The notes under the pieces are model-generated. The model did no database searches and had not been told where the DNA came from. It saw nothing but the letters and a program-made list of their open reading frames with translations. 64,000 bases of DNA from Enchytraeus crypticus (lineage: Eukaryota; Annelida; Clitellata; Enchytraeida; Enchytraeidae), in contig CAJHZI010000535.1 of NCBI GenBank assembly GCA_905160935.1, forward strand, positions 482,001 through 546,000, in the 5' to 3' direction. Below, piece after piece: positions 45,257 through 52,115 of this stretch (position 1 is its first letter; every line of letters begins with the position of its first letter). The position numbers and the translations under genes are program-made.

Positions 45257-46172
45257 GTAAGTTTTTATAAAGTAAAAGTTGTAGTTCTTCATTAGTGTTA
45301 TCAGGATCAACTTCTTTTACAGTTTTATTTAAAAATCTTCTGTATCTTTTCCTTGTACCTTTTTCAGGAGCTAAAAATAGTTGTTCTTTAAGTAGAGCGG
45401 CCTTTAACTCTTGAAATATATCTTGAGGTAAAAGCTCTATCAACTTTATCATATTAACTTTTAAACCCCCGAATATAGAACTCTCCTCAAGATCTTCCAT
45501 ATTTCCTGCAAAGATATTCTTGTAAATGTTATACATAGATATAGCATAAGTCAAGGAATTAATGAATTGCTTTGAATTGTATTGATCTAGTAAATTATTT
45601 TTCATTAACACTAAAGAAATAACTTCTCCAATTTTACAAAGTTTCTCAGCAAGTATATTATCATACGTGCCATTAAGGAGCACGTATAATTTATTAGTTA
45701 CATCACTAGAATTCATATCCCCTAATTTGGAATTTGTTTCAAAATATTCTTTTGTTATACAATCATGAGCATCAACGGGATTTCCAACATTAGTTATACG
45801 ATTATTATTCATATCAAGGTTACCAGTCATTGAACCCCCATTTTTATTCAGTTTTGAATTTAAAACAGGTTGCACAGTTTCTTCTATATGTAGATTGGCT
45901 AGTTGCACTGCTGCTAGAGTAGTTTCTTTTTTAATATAATCACAATACCCCTTTGTAGCTACATCGTTATCATTAATTGGTAATTTTACATTTGTTATTC
46001 TATTATTATTCAAACTGATATCACTAGTAATATTTCTATCAAGTTTTGTATCTATAGCAGCCTGAAAGGCTACCTGGACTTTGTCCAGCATTCTATACAA
46101 GGTTTTAAAACTAGAATCATTAACCTTTGGTTTATCTGTAGAACCTGATTTTAAAATAGAGTTGTTACTCAT
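45195..46172 (-). CDS. Phage tail-fibre-like repeat protein (candidate virion fibre)
   Basis: 325 residues. Two copies (about 44-78 and 108-144) of the module seen in phage tail fibres: L-(D/N)-x-N ... (I/N)-x-L-(N/M)-NNRITN followed by V-x-x-P-(I/V)-(N/D)-(D/A)-x-D-x-(A/I)-TK-x-Y. In phages this module forms trimeric, beta-rich shafts before a receptor-binding tip. The C-terminal ~180 residues are helical and unfamiliar. A fibre or spike role on the capsid is inferred. It is transcribed against the neighbouring late genes, diverging from the core-protein gene over a 22-bp gap (ACTAAATGAG start), and overlaps the small membrane gene at its 3' end. Confidence 0.75.
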   Translation of the reverse strand: MSNNSILKSGSTDKPKVNDSSFKTLYRMLDKVQVAFQAAIDTKLDRNITSDISLNNNRITNVKLPINDNDVATKGYCDYIKKETTLAAVQLANLHIEETVQPVLNSKLNKNGGSMTGNLDMNNNRITNVGNPVDAHDCITKEYFETNSKLGDMNSSDVTNKLYVLLNGTYDNILAEKLCKIGEVISLVLMKNNLLDQYNSKQFINSLTYAISMYNIYKNIFAGNMEDLEESSIFGGLKVNMIKLIELLPQDIFQELKAALLKEQLFLAPEKGTRKRYRRFLNKTVKEVDPDNTNEELQLLLYKNLLILDLGFVYLNDSLLYTLLK

Positions 46173-46194
46173 TTAGTAAGAGTAAATAAGGACA
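46173..46194. promoter_or_regulatory. 22-bp divergent promoter between fibre-like and core-protein genes
   Basis: Both directions carry the TAAAT signature: ACTAAATGAG leftward and GAGTAAATAAGGACAATG rightward. The very short shared promoter suggests simultaneous late expression. Confidence 0.6.
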
Positions 46195-46866
46195 ATGACA
46201 CAATATATAAATCACGGTGTTACACTTTCATCAGGACAAGCAACTAAAATTAAGCATGCATGTGATAAAGGTACTGAAGTTGTAATTAAACTATCTAAAA
46301 AGAATTTAACAGGAGATATCAATCTTCCTTTAACGAAGACTCAGTTAAATAAAATTAAACAAGCTAATGCTGGTGTGGAACTAACCCTTAGTAAAACTCA
46401 ACTTAAGCATATGGAAAAAACTGGAGGATTCCTAGGGGCTTTCCTTCGCTTACTTCCTGCAGCTTTAAGTCTTTTAGGATTAGCGGGAGGAACAAGTGGT
46501 ACAGGTAATTCGAGCAAACAGGTGGCTCCATCAGAGTCAGACATATCAAATTCTAACCCAATATCATTTTATGGAATACCCTTATCAAATACCTTAAAGT
46601 CATATGGTTTAGAAGGTAATACAGAAGGACTTAGAGGAGCAAAGTGGGGTAAAGGTTTATACTTAGAAAGAGAAGGATCAGGCATAATTAGCGATGCTGT
46701 GGAGCCAATACCCTTGGTTGGAAAGATCTTATCTGACCTCTTAAAGAAGATTGGTTTAGGAGGTAATCCAAAAAGACTTAGAGGTGTAGTGTGGGGTAAC
46801 GGTTTATACTTAGAAAGAGAAGGATCAGGTTCTTTTTTAGGAAAAAAAAAGACGTGCAAGTGTTAA
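46195..46866 (+). CDS. Virion core-type protein with hydrophobic helix and GLYLEREGSG repeats
   Basis: 223 residues. The N-terminal part has the paired LTKTQLNKIKQA / LSKTQLKHMEK motif and a GGFLGAF...LLPAALSLLGLAGG hydrophobic stretch (~77-99). This arrangement recurs in Polinton and adintovirus proteins thought to be minor core or membrane-active virion proteins. Two repeats (about 138-163 and 187-212) share LRG-x-x-WG-x-GLYLEREGSG. The ORF ends in KKK encoded by an A9G run that is a canonical -1 slippery site leading into the protease. Some product is therefore likely to be a core-protease fusion. Confidence 0.75.
   Translation: MTQYINHGVTLSSGQATKIKHACDKGTEVVIKLSKKNLTGDINLPLTKTQLNKIKQANAGVELTLSKTQLKHMEKTGGFLGAFLRLLPAALSLLGLAGGTSGTGNSSKQVAPSESDISNSNPISFYGIPLSNTLKSYGLEGNTEGLRGAKWGKGLYLEREGSGIISDAVEPIPLVGKILSDLLKKIGLGGNPKRLRGVVWGNGLYLEREGSGSFLGKKKTCKC
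46845..46851 (+). promoter_or_regulatory. Putative -1 ribosomal frameshift site (A AAA AAG), core to protease
   Basis: The heptamer is in the right register of the core ORF: A|AAA|AAG. The -1 frame is open from 46800 and runs straight into the protease. The preceding A9 homopolymer adds slipperiness. Only weak AT hairpins follow (for example AAGT-GTTA-ACTT at 46858-46869), so a strong stimulatory structure is not evident. Confidence 0.6.
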
Positions 46867-47309
46867 CTTTCCCTAAATTTCTAAGTAAATTTCCTTTACC
46901 ACTAAAACCTTTAAGTAATTTTGATATTATGGAAAAATGTAAATCAATTAAAAACTTTAAAAGTGTGTTTATGAGAGATGAGTTGAAAGGCAAGGCTAGC
47001 ACTAGCGAAAGTCTAATATTAAATATGGATGATAGTGAGGGTCAAGGAACACATTGGGTTAGTCTTTATGTTAAGGGTAAGAATTGTTATTACTTTGATA
47101 GTTTTGGTTTCGAACCTCCATTAGAGGTTAAGAATTATTGTTCAGAAAAAAACAGATATTTCAGTACATATAAAATACAAGCTAGGGATGAAATCATATG
47201 CGGTCATTACTCTATCTATGTTATTAGGGAATTAAACAAGGGTAAAAGTTTTCACGATGTACTTAATCATTTGTTTCAAATCGTAGCTAGTAAATCAGAA
47301 CAAAGTTGA
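46854..47309 (+). CDS. PRO: Adenain-like maturation cysteine protease
   Basis: 151 codons with the adenovirus-protease/Ulp1 signature: GTHWV (His67), YYFDSFG (Asp82), Gln109 seven residues before Cys116 in ICGHYS, the same Gln-Cys spacing as in adenain. It should cleave core and capsid precursors during virion maturation. The quoted start is a GTG. The first ATG (46929) lies after the conserved PLSNFDI segment and would remove it. There is no TAAAT motif here, and the frame is -1 to the overlapping core ORF with a slippery heptamer at the junction. Expression as a frameshift fusion is the simplest explanation. Confidence 0.9.
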   Translation: MQVLTFPKFLSKFPLPLKPLSNFDIMEKCKSIKNFKSVFMRDELKGKASTSESLILNMDDSEGQGTHWVSLYVKGKNCYYFDSFGFEPPLEVKNYCSEKNRYFSTYKIQARDEIICGHYSIYVIRELNKGKSFHDVLNHLFQIVASKSEQS

Positions 47310-47316
47310 AGAACTA

Positions 47317-48027
47317 ATGTCTCTAAACACAGATTTTTCACAAATACTAATACCCCTATATGGTAATAAAAAACACAAGAAACATGCAGATATTTTTCCT
47401 AAAAATATATTTATGATAATAGCAGGCAGTACGGGATGTGGAAAAACTAATCTGATGCTTAATTTCTTACTAAATAAAGTTTTAAAATATGATGACGTGA
47501 TGATATACACCACAACACCTTTTCAAGATGCTTACAGATATTTACAGGACATTAATACAGAACTGGATTCTGACATTGTTACTTTGTACAATCCTAATGA
47601 GTCGAGTATTGTAGGTCCAGAAGAACTTGATAAAGATAAAACCCATATTGTAGTTTTCGATGATGTTATGAGTGAGGATCAAAAAGTTATGACAGATTAC
47701 TTTTGTAGAGGTAGACATAATAATGTAAATGCATTTTATTTATGTCAAAGCTTACATCATTTAAAGAAACATGGAATACGCCAAAATGCTAATATATTTA
47801 TTTTGTTTCATCAAGATAAAAAGACAGTAAAATATTTCTATGATACACATATTTCAGGTGATATGGGGTTAGAGGAGTTTGAGAAACTTTGCGATAAAGC
47901 TTGGTCTAAGAAGCACGGATATATAGTAATCAATCTTTGGGAACCTCCTGAATGTGGTCGATATCTCTTAAATTATGATACTTTATATGTTCCAAACAAA
48001 TACATAAAAATACATAGAAGTACATAG
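47317..48027 (+). CDS. ATP: FtsK/HerA-family DNA-packaging ATPase (A32-like)
   Basis: 236 residues. Walker A GSTGCGKT (37-44) and Walker B IVVFDD (111-116) are in the arrangement of viral packaging ATPases, followed by a conserved CQSLHHLKKHGIRQNANIF segment. It should power genome packaging into the capsid. It begins 7 bases after the protease stop. Its TAAAT motif (in CTAGTAAATC) is 21 bases before the ATG, inside the protease coding sequence, unlike other genes where it touches the start. Confidence 0.93.
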   Translation: MSLNTDFSQILIPLYGNKKHKKHADIFPKNIFMIIAGSTGCGKTNLMLNFLLNKVLKYDDVMIYTTTPFQDAYRYLQDINTELDSDIVTLYNPNESSIVGPEELDKDKTHIVVFDDVMSEDQKVMTDYFCRGRHNNVNAFYLCQSLHHLKKHGIRQNANIFILFHQDKKTVKYFYDTHISGDMGLEEFEKLCDKAWSKKHGYIVINLWEPPECGRYLLNYDTLYVPNKYIKIHRST

Positions 48028-48051
48028 AAATGTGTTTTATCGTGTATAAAT

Positions 48052-48945
48052 ATGCTGGTAAAATTTGATCCTACAACATATAGTAAGGTTAAAAATGAGG
48101 TTAAGGAAATGTTCAGAGATGAGAAAGTTGGAAAGCAACAAACATATGAGAGTCAATCAGAATTATTCCAACCAATCATAAATAGTACTAAAGAAGTTAT
48201 GAAAACTATCACTGATGAGAAACAAAGCTTAAATAATACAGCCGATAGGCTGCTGAGCAAAGCTCAGATTTTAGCACTTCGAGATAATGCTGGACAAAGT
48301 CCAGGTAACCTTCCAGGTTACGACCAAAGACTCGCATTAAGGCAAGCAATACAAGATATGTCAGGTCTTTCAGACGTATTTTCAGAACCGAAGGAATCTA
48401 CTCCTAAAGCTCCAAGAGTTGACTTAAACAGAGGCTTTAATGAAACAGATATAGAAAATTTACAGGACTTAAGTTTACCACTTCCACATGCAGTATATTC
48501 TATCATTGGTGAAATACCTGAAATTCTAAAAGAGGTTACAACAAAGATAAAAAGTCTTGCACAAGAATTTAGAGAAGATCGATTATCTAAGAAGACAGAT
48601 ATAGAGAAAGGAATATATGAATCACAAAGGGTCACTTTAGATAAATATAAGAAAAGGTTAAAGTATATTCAGGAAAGTAAACAAGTAGTTGGTGAGGGTA
48701 AAAAGAAAAAGAAACTTGTTAAAAAGAAATGTGGAAGAGGGAGGCCTAAAACAAACTACGCTCTAGTATATAATGATGCAAATGATTTACTTCAAAAACT
48801 GGAAGAATATATTGCATCGTATCATGCTGGTAATAATGGAGTTTATAATACCATTATTACTATTTTAGATGAATTATTGAACAATAAAATTATCTGTAAG
48901 GATACCCATGATCAAATCTTGAAGAGTAATAACCTTTACTTATAG
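48052..48945 (+). CDS. AT-hook-containing virion-associated protein, unknown
   Basis: 297 residues, mostly helical. A coiled-coil-like N-terminal half has a SLNNTADRLLSKAQ segment. A Lys block (KKKKK at ~217-221) and an AT-hook core GRGRPK (228-233) suggest binding to the minor groove of AT-rich DNA. The tail is again helical. Its place between the ATPase and penton genes suggests a packaged or minor capsid/core protein, but no family is certain. The ATG follows TATAAATATG. Confidence 0.65.
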   Translation: MLVKFDPTTYSKVKNEVKEMFRDEKVGKQQTYESQSELFQPIINSTKEVMKTITDEKQSLNNTADRLLSKAQILALRDNAGQSPGNLPGYDQRLALRQAIQDMSGLSDVFSEPKESTPKAPRVDLNRGFNETDIENLQDLSLPLPHAVYSIIGEIPEILKEVTTKIKSLAQEFREDRLSKKTDIEKGIYESQRVTLDKYKKRLKYIQESKQVVGEGKKKKKLVKKKCGRGRPKTNYALVYNDANDLLQKLEEYIASYHAGNNGVYNTIITILDELLNNKIICKDTHDQILKSNNLYL

Positions 48946-49020
48946 TGACCTTTGGTCACGTCTTTCCTGATTTTAAATCAGTCTGTCGAAGACAGCTAGC
49001 AACTTCGTAGCTAGTAAATA
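48946..49020 (+). promoter_or_regulatory. Tandem hairpin leader upstream of penton
   Basis: Four small perfect stem-loops in a row: GTGACC-TTT-GGTCAC, CTGATTT-T-AAATCAG, CTGTC-GAA-GACAG and CTAGC...GCTAG, then CTAGTAAATACAAAATG. The second hairpin with its TCTTTCC lead recurs upstream of the PLA2 gene with compensatory changes. Confidence 0.7.
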
Positions 49021-49024
49021 CAAA

Positions 49025-49744
49025 ATGGCAAAACTAACACTGACCAGTCATACAACCGATTTTACCACAATTCTAAATCCTCCAATATATCTTAATACAA
49101 GCAAAAGATATGAAGCAGCCTTTTTATCATTACACACCTATAATTCTGTACCAAATATTACAGAAACTAATAATAAATTTAAATACTCTACAGATAAGGG
49201 GGTTACTTGGAAAATAATCACATTTGATAAGGGTGCTTATGAATTGGCTGTAATTAATGCAAAAATAAAAGTAGCAGATCCGAATTTTGAAATTGATATT
49301 GATTATTATAAACCAACGTTTAAGACATTACTTGTTATACCTAATGAAAACTATATGGTAGATTTTGGAGTGGAAAATTCGATAGGTAGAACTTTAGGAT
49401 TTACAAATGAAAAATTAGGGAGTGGTGTTCATTATTCACCAAACGTAATAGATATAGAAAAAGTAAACTCAATACTGGTACACTGTGACATTATTATTGG
49501 TACTTATGTTAATAGTTCTAGATCAAATGTTATATATAACTTTACACAAAGAGTAAGTCCAGGATATAAAGTAATAGAGAGACCAAGTCCTGAATTAATA
49601 TTTCTTCCAGTTGTAGGAAGACCTGATATACAAAGTATTAGAATCTGGTTAACGGACCAAGATAATAAACCTATTGACCTAATGGGAGAAAAAATTACAA
49701 TTGATATACTGATTAGAGAGGTCAGATCTTTTATATCTGTTTAA
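49025..49744 (+). CDS. mCP: Minor capsid protein, penton-type single jelly roll
   Basis: 239 residues, beta-rich, without membrane segments. The C-terminal strand block SIRIWLTDQDNKPIDLMGEK followed by ITIDILIREV is typical of Polinton penton proteins, where RIWL-x-D-x-x-x-x-P-x-D-L-x-G-E is recognisable across elements. The protein would occupy the fivefold vertices of the capsid. The start follows CTAGTAAATACAAAATG. The stop TAA is part of the next gene's TAAATAAGGATG start region. Confidence 0.88.
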   Translation: MAKLTLTSHTTDFTTILNPPIYLNTSKRYEAAFLSLHTYNSVPNITETNNKFKYSTDKGVTWKIITFDKGAYELAVINAKIKVADPNFEIDIDYYKPTFKTLLVIPNENYMVDFGVENSIGRTLGFTNEKLGSGVHYSPNVIDIEKVNSILVHCDIIIGTYVNSSRSNVIYNFTQRVSPGYKVIERPSPELIFLPVVGRPDIQSIRIWLTDQDNKPIDLMGEKITIDILIREVRSFISV

Positions 49745-49750
49745 ATAAGG

Positions 49751-50038
49751 ATGTTCGTGAGAAAGAAGAATCAAATGTACACATCCAAAAGAAAAATGGT
49801 GTATGGTTCTGGCTTTGTAGATATCCTAAAAAGGATTGCTTCATATATTTTTCAAAATAAGGATTTGATTGCTAAACCAATGTTAAAGGCTGTTGGAGAA
49901 GTAGGGGGTTTGGCCCTTACAGAAGGAAGTAAAGCTTTAATTAATAAACTCTCTACTGATAAGAAGAAGGAGTTAGATCCTAATTCACAACAAATATTGG
50001 ATAGATTAAGATCTGGTAGCGGTATAAAGAGATTTTAA
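49751..50038 (+). CDS. Small basic amphipathic virion protein
   Basis: 95 residues. Very basic start (RKKNQMYTSKRK), then YGSGF and an amphipathic helix (DILKRIASYIFQNKDLIAKP), a small Gly/Ala stretch, and an RSGSGIKRF end. Position (penton, this gene, MCP) and features recall adenovirus-type minor core or membrane-lytic proteins such as pX/pVI, but homology is not proven. GSG near both ends may be protease processing sites. Start context TAAATAAGGATG. Confidence 0.7.
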   Translation: MFVRKKNQMYTSKRKMVYGSGFVDILKRIASYIFQNKDLIAKPMLKAVGEVGGLALTEGSKALINKLSTDKKKELDPNSQQILDRLRSGSGIKRF

Positions 50039-50046
50039 ACTAGTAA

Positions 50047-51414
50047 ATGCAGACTGAAGTAGATAACGATGTACTTATATTACAAACTCAAGTGGAAGTT
50101 GATAACAGTATTGAAAGAAAAGATTATAAGACCTTCATTCCTCAAAGTAAAGCTGATTTTAATAACTTTGGTCATACAATTGAAATTAGAACTCCGGCTA
50201 GCGATGCTTATTATATTCCTTCTCAAAGTTACATTGAGGTAAAGGGTCAGCTAGTTAGAGCAAACGATAATAATGATGTTTATGCAGCTGATGCACAAAT
50301 AGCTTTAATTAATAATGCTGTAATGTATATGTTTTCGAGTATTGAGTACAGGTTAGGTGGGCAAATAATGGAAACTTTAAATTTTCCTGGACAAACTACA
50401 TCAATGTTAGGTTATCTAATTTATCCAGATGATTTTAACAGTAGTTCAGGTCTAAAACAGTGTTGGAGTAAAGATACATCTTCTAGTGCAGATAGTAACG
50501 AAATTAATGCATCTGTGGCTGCCCCTGCAGCAGGTTATAGGCCTACTAGAAATAATAATTTTAATCAGGGTTTTGATGTGCGCAGGAAACTTCTTATGAG
50601 TTCTGATCCAAGAGGAAACTTTTCATTCATTATACCTTTTTCTCACATTTTCGGATTCTCAGAATATGACAAGGTCTTATATAATATGGAGCACATTTTA
50701 AAATTCACAAGAGGTAGTGATGATTTACCAATACACAGGGCAAATGGTGTTCCTGCAGGTAAAATATTAATGAATGATATTAGATGGATTATTCCACAAG
50801 TAATACCGTCTCCAGTTAAACGAACTCAACTGTTAGAATTAGTGAAAAATAAAGCACTTATTCCATTACATTTTTCTGCAAGAAGTGATGAGCATACTAC
50901 TGTAATTCAAAATGTCCGTAGCTTTAACTGGATGTTAAATAGTTCAGCAGGTGTGGAAAAACCAAGATGGATAATACTTTCATTTCAAACTGATAAGACT
51001 CGTACCCAAGAACAAAATCCTGCAATATTCGATCATGTTAATTTAAGCTCAGCTTGTGTTAAGTTGAATGGAGATAGATATCCCTCAGATTATATAGATA
51101 TTGATTACGCAAAGAATGATTACGTTAAACTTTATGAAATGGCTGAAAATTTCAAGAAAGATTATTATGGAATAAATAATTTAATAGGTGGCAATCAAAT
51201 AAATTTACTTAGTTACAAGGAGTTATATCCTATTATAGTATTTGATGTAAGACATCAGAGTGAACAGGTAAGATCAAATGTAATGAGCATTAGTCTAGAA
51301 CTAAAATTTGAGCAACCTATACCTGCAGAAACTCATCTACATGCGATAATAATATCAGATAGATTATTTAGATTAACATCTGATGGGCAAACGCCTAGGA
51401 TGGAAAGTTATTAA
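50047..51414 (+). CDS. MCP: Major capsid protein, double jelly roll
   Basis: 455 residues, full length for a Polinton capsid protein. It has an N-terminal SIERKDYKTFIPQSK region, the conserved FPGQTTSMLGYLIYPDDF and GLKQCW-x-x-DT segments, and a C-terminal SLELKF strand. The double jelly-roll fold would form trimeric capsomers. It starts at CTAGTAAATGC, nine bases after the preceding stop, and appears uninterrupted, so capsid assembly capacity is preserved. Confidence 0.93.
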   Translation: MQTEVDNDVLILQTQVEVDNSIERKDYKTFIPQSKADFNNFGHTIEIRTPASDAYYIPSQSYIEVKGQLVRANDNNDVYAADAQIALINNAVMYMFSSIEYRLGGQIMETLNFPGQTTSMLGYLIYPDDFNSSSGLKQCWSKDTSSSADSNEINASVAAPAAGYRPTRNNNFNQGFDVRRKLLMSSDPRGNFSFIIPFSHIFGFSEYDKVLYNMEHILKFTRGSDDLPIHRANGVPAGKILMNDIRWIIPQVIPSPVKRTQLLELVKNKALIPLHFSARSDEHTTVIQNVRSFNWMLNSSAGVEKPRWIILSFQTDKTRTQEQNPAIFDHVNLSSACVKLNGDRYPSDYIDIDYAKNDYVKLYEMAENFKKDYYGINNLIGGNQINLLSYKELYPIIVFDVRHQSEQVRSNVMSISLELKFEQPIPAETHLHAIIISDRLFRLTSDGQTPRMESY

Positions 51415-51477
51415 AAAATTTTATACTGTAAATACTGACAGTCTGTCAGATCTTTCCCGGTTTTAAAGCCGGTAAAT
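51415..51477 (+). promoter_or_regulatory. Hairpin leader upstream of the PLA2 gene
   Basis: CTGACAG-T-CTGTCAG is a perfect 7-bp hairpin; TCTTTCC then leads into CCGGTTTTAAAGCCGG, a near-perfect palindrome. TCTTTCC plus a TTTTAAA-centred stem is shared with 48961-48976, but the pairs differ compensatorily. It ends in GGTAAATATG. Confidence 0.7.
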
Positions 51478-52032
51478 ATGTACTGCTTAAAATGTAGAGC
51501 CGTGACTGACTCAACAAATATACAAGAAAGAATTTCTAAAAATAACAGAAAAATGTTAATTGCTGTATGTACAGTATGTGGTAAGCAAAAATGTAAATTC
51601 ATCGCAGGTACAAAAAGTGGGCAAGGTGTATTTAATGACGTTCTATCAAAAATCGGCAATACCGTTGGTGAATTACACTTGCCATCAAATCAAGGCGAAT
51701 ATGTAAATAATGGATCCTTTAATAATCAAAATAAGTATTCTTATTGCGGTCCTGGTACAAAGTATGAACAGAGGAATAGAGAAGGGTATAAGGGTATTAA
51801 TGAGTTGGATAGTATGTGTAAGTTACATGATCAATTTTATACAGACAATACAGATACAGCAAGTAGAAATATTAGCGATGAAGCTTTAGCGCATAGAGCC
51901 TATGAAATTTCTAATGATCCTAAATTTGACAGTACTCAAAGAAACATGGCAAAATTGGTTAGTGTTATAATGAAGAATAAAGCAAGATTTGGGTTAGGTA
52001 TAAATTCAAAAAACTTAAAGAAGGGGTCTTAA
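51478..52032 (+). CDS. Zinc-ribbon plus phospholipase A2-like protein
   Basis: 184 residues. Cys3, Cys6, Cys31 and Cys34 (YCLKC ... CTVCG) form a zinc ribbon like the small DUF5679-type modules of DNA viruses. Residues ~85-145 resemble the parvovirus VP1 phospholipase A2: calcium loop YCGPGT (89-94) and catalytic KLHDQFY with His117-Asp118. In parvoviruses this enzyme opens the endosomal membrane; the same role at entry is inferred. The ORF ends NLKKGS just after a canonical slippery heptamer, and the -1 frame leads into the integrase. Confidence 0.85.
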   Translation: MYCLKCRAVTDSTNIQERISKNNRKMLIAVCTVCGKQKCKFIAGTKSGQGVFNDVLSKIGNTVGELHLPSNQGEYVNNGSFNNQNKYSYCGPGTKYEQRNREGYKGINELDSMCKLHDQFYTDNTDTASRNISDEALAHRAYEISNDPKFDSTQRNMAKLVSVIMKNKARFGLGINSKNLKKGS

Positions 52033-52042
52033 CTGACCCCTT
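52008..52042 (+). promoter_or_regulatory. Predicted -1 ribosomal frameshift element (slippery site plus hairpin), PLA2 to integrase
   Basis: Heptamer A AAA AAC at 52008-52014 is in register with the PLA2 frame. Six spacer bases (TTAAAG) follow, then a perfect 8-bp stem AAGGGGTC (52021-52028) / GACCCCTT (52035-52042) with a 6-base loop that contains the PLA2 stop. Geometry and sequence match retroviral and coronaviral signals. The -1 frame after the slip is the integrase frame. Confidence 0.8.
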
Positions 52043-52115
52043 TGAGCAACTGGCTGAAGAATTACATAAACCTGTTAGAAGGAAGTTTGAAAGGAGAAAA
52101 GTAGAAGTTTATGCT

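Noticed and set aside
46569..47002. Minus-strand ORFs over the core protein and protease
   Set aside because: Antisense shadows; the plus-strand frames carry the conserved motifs.
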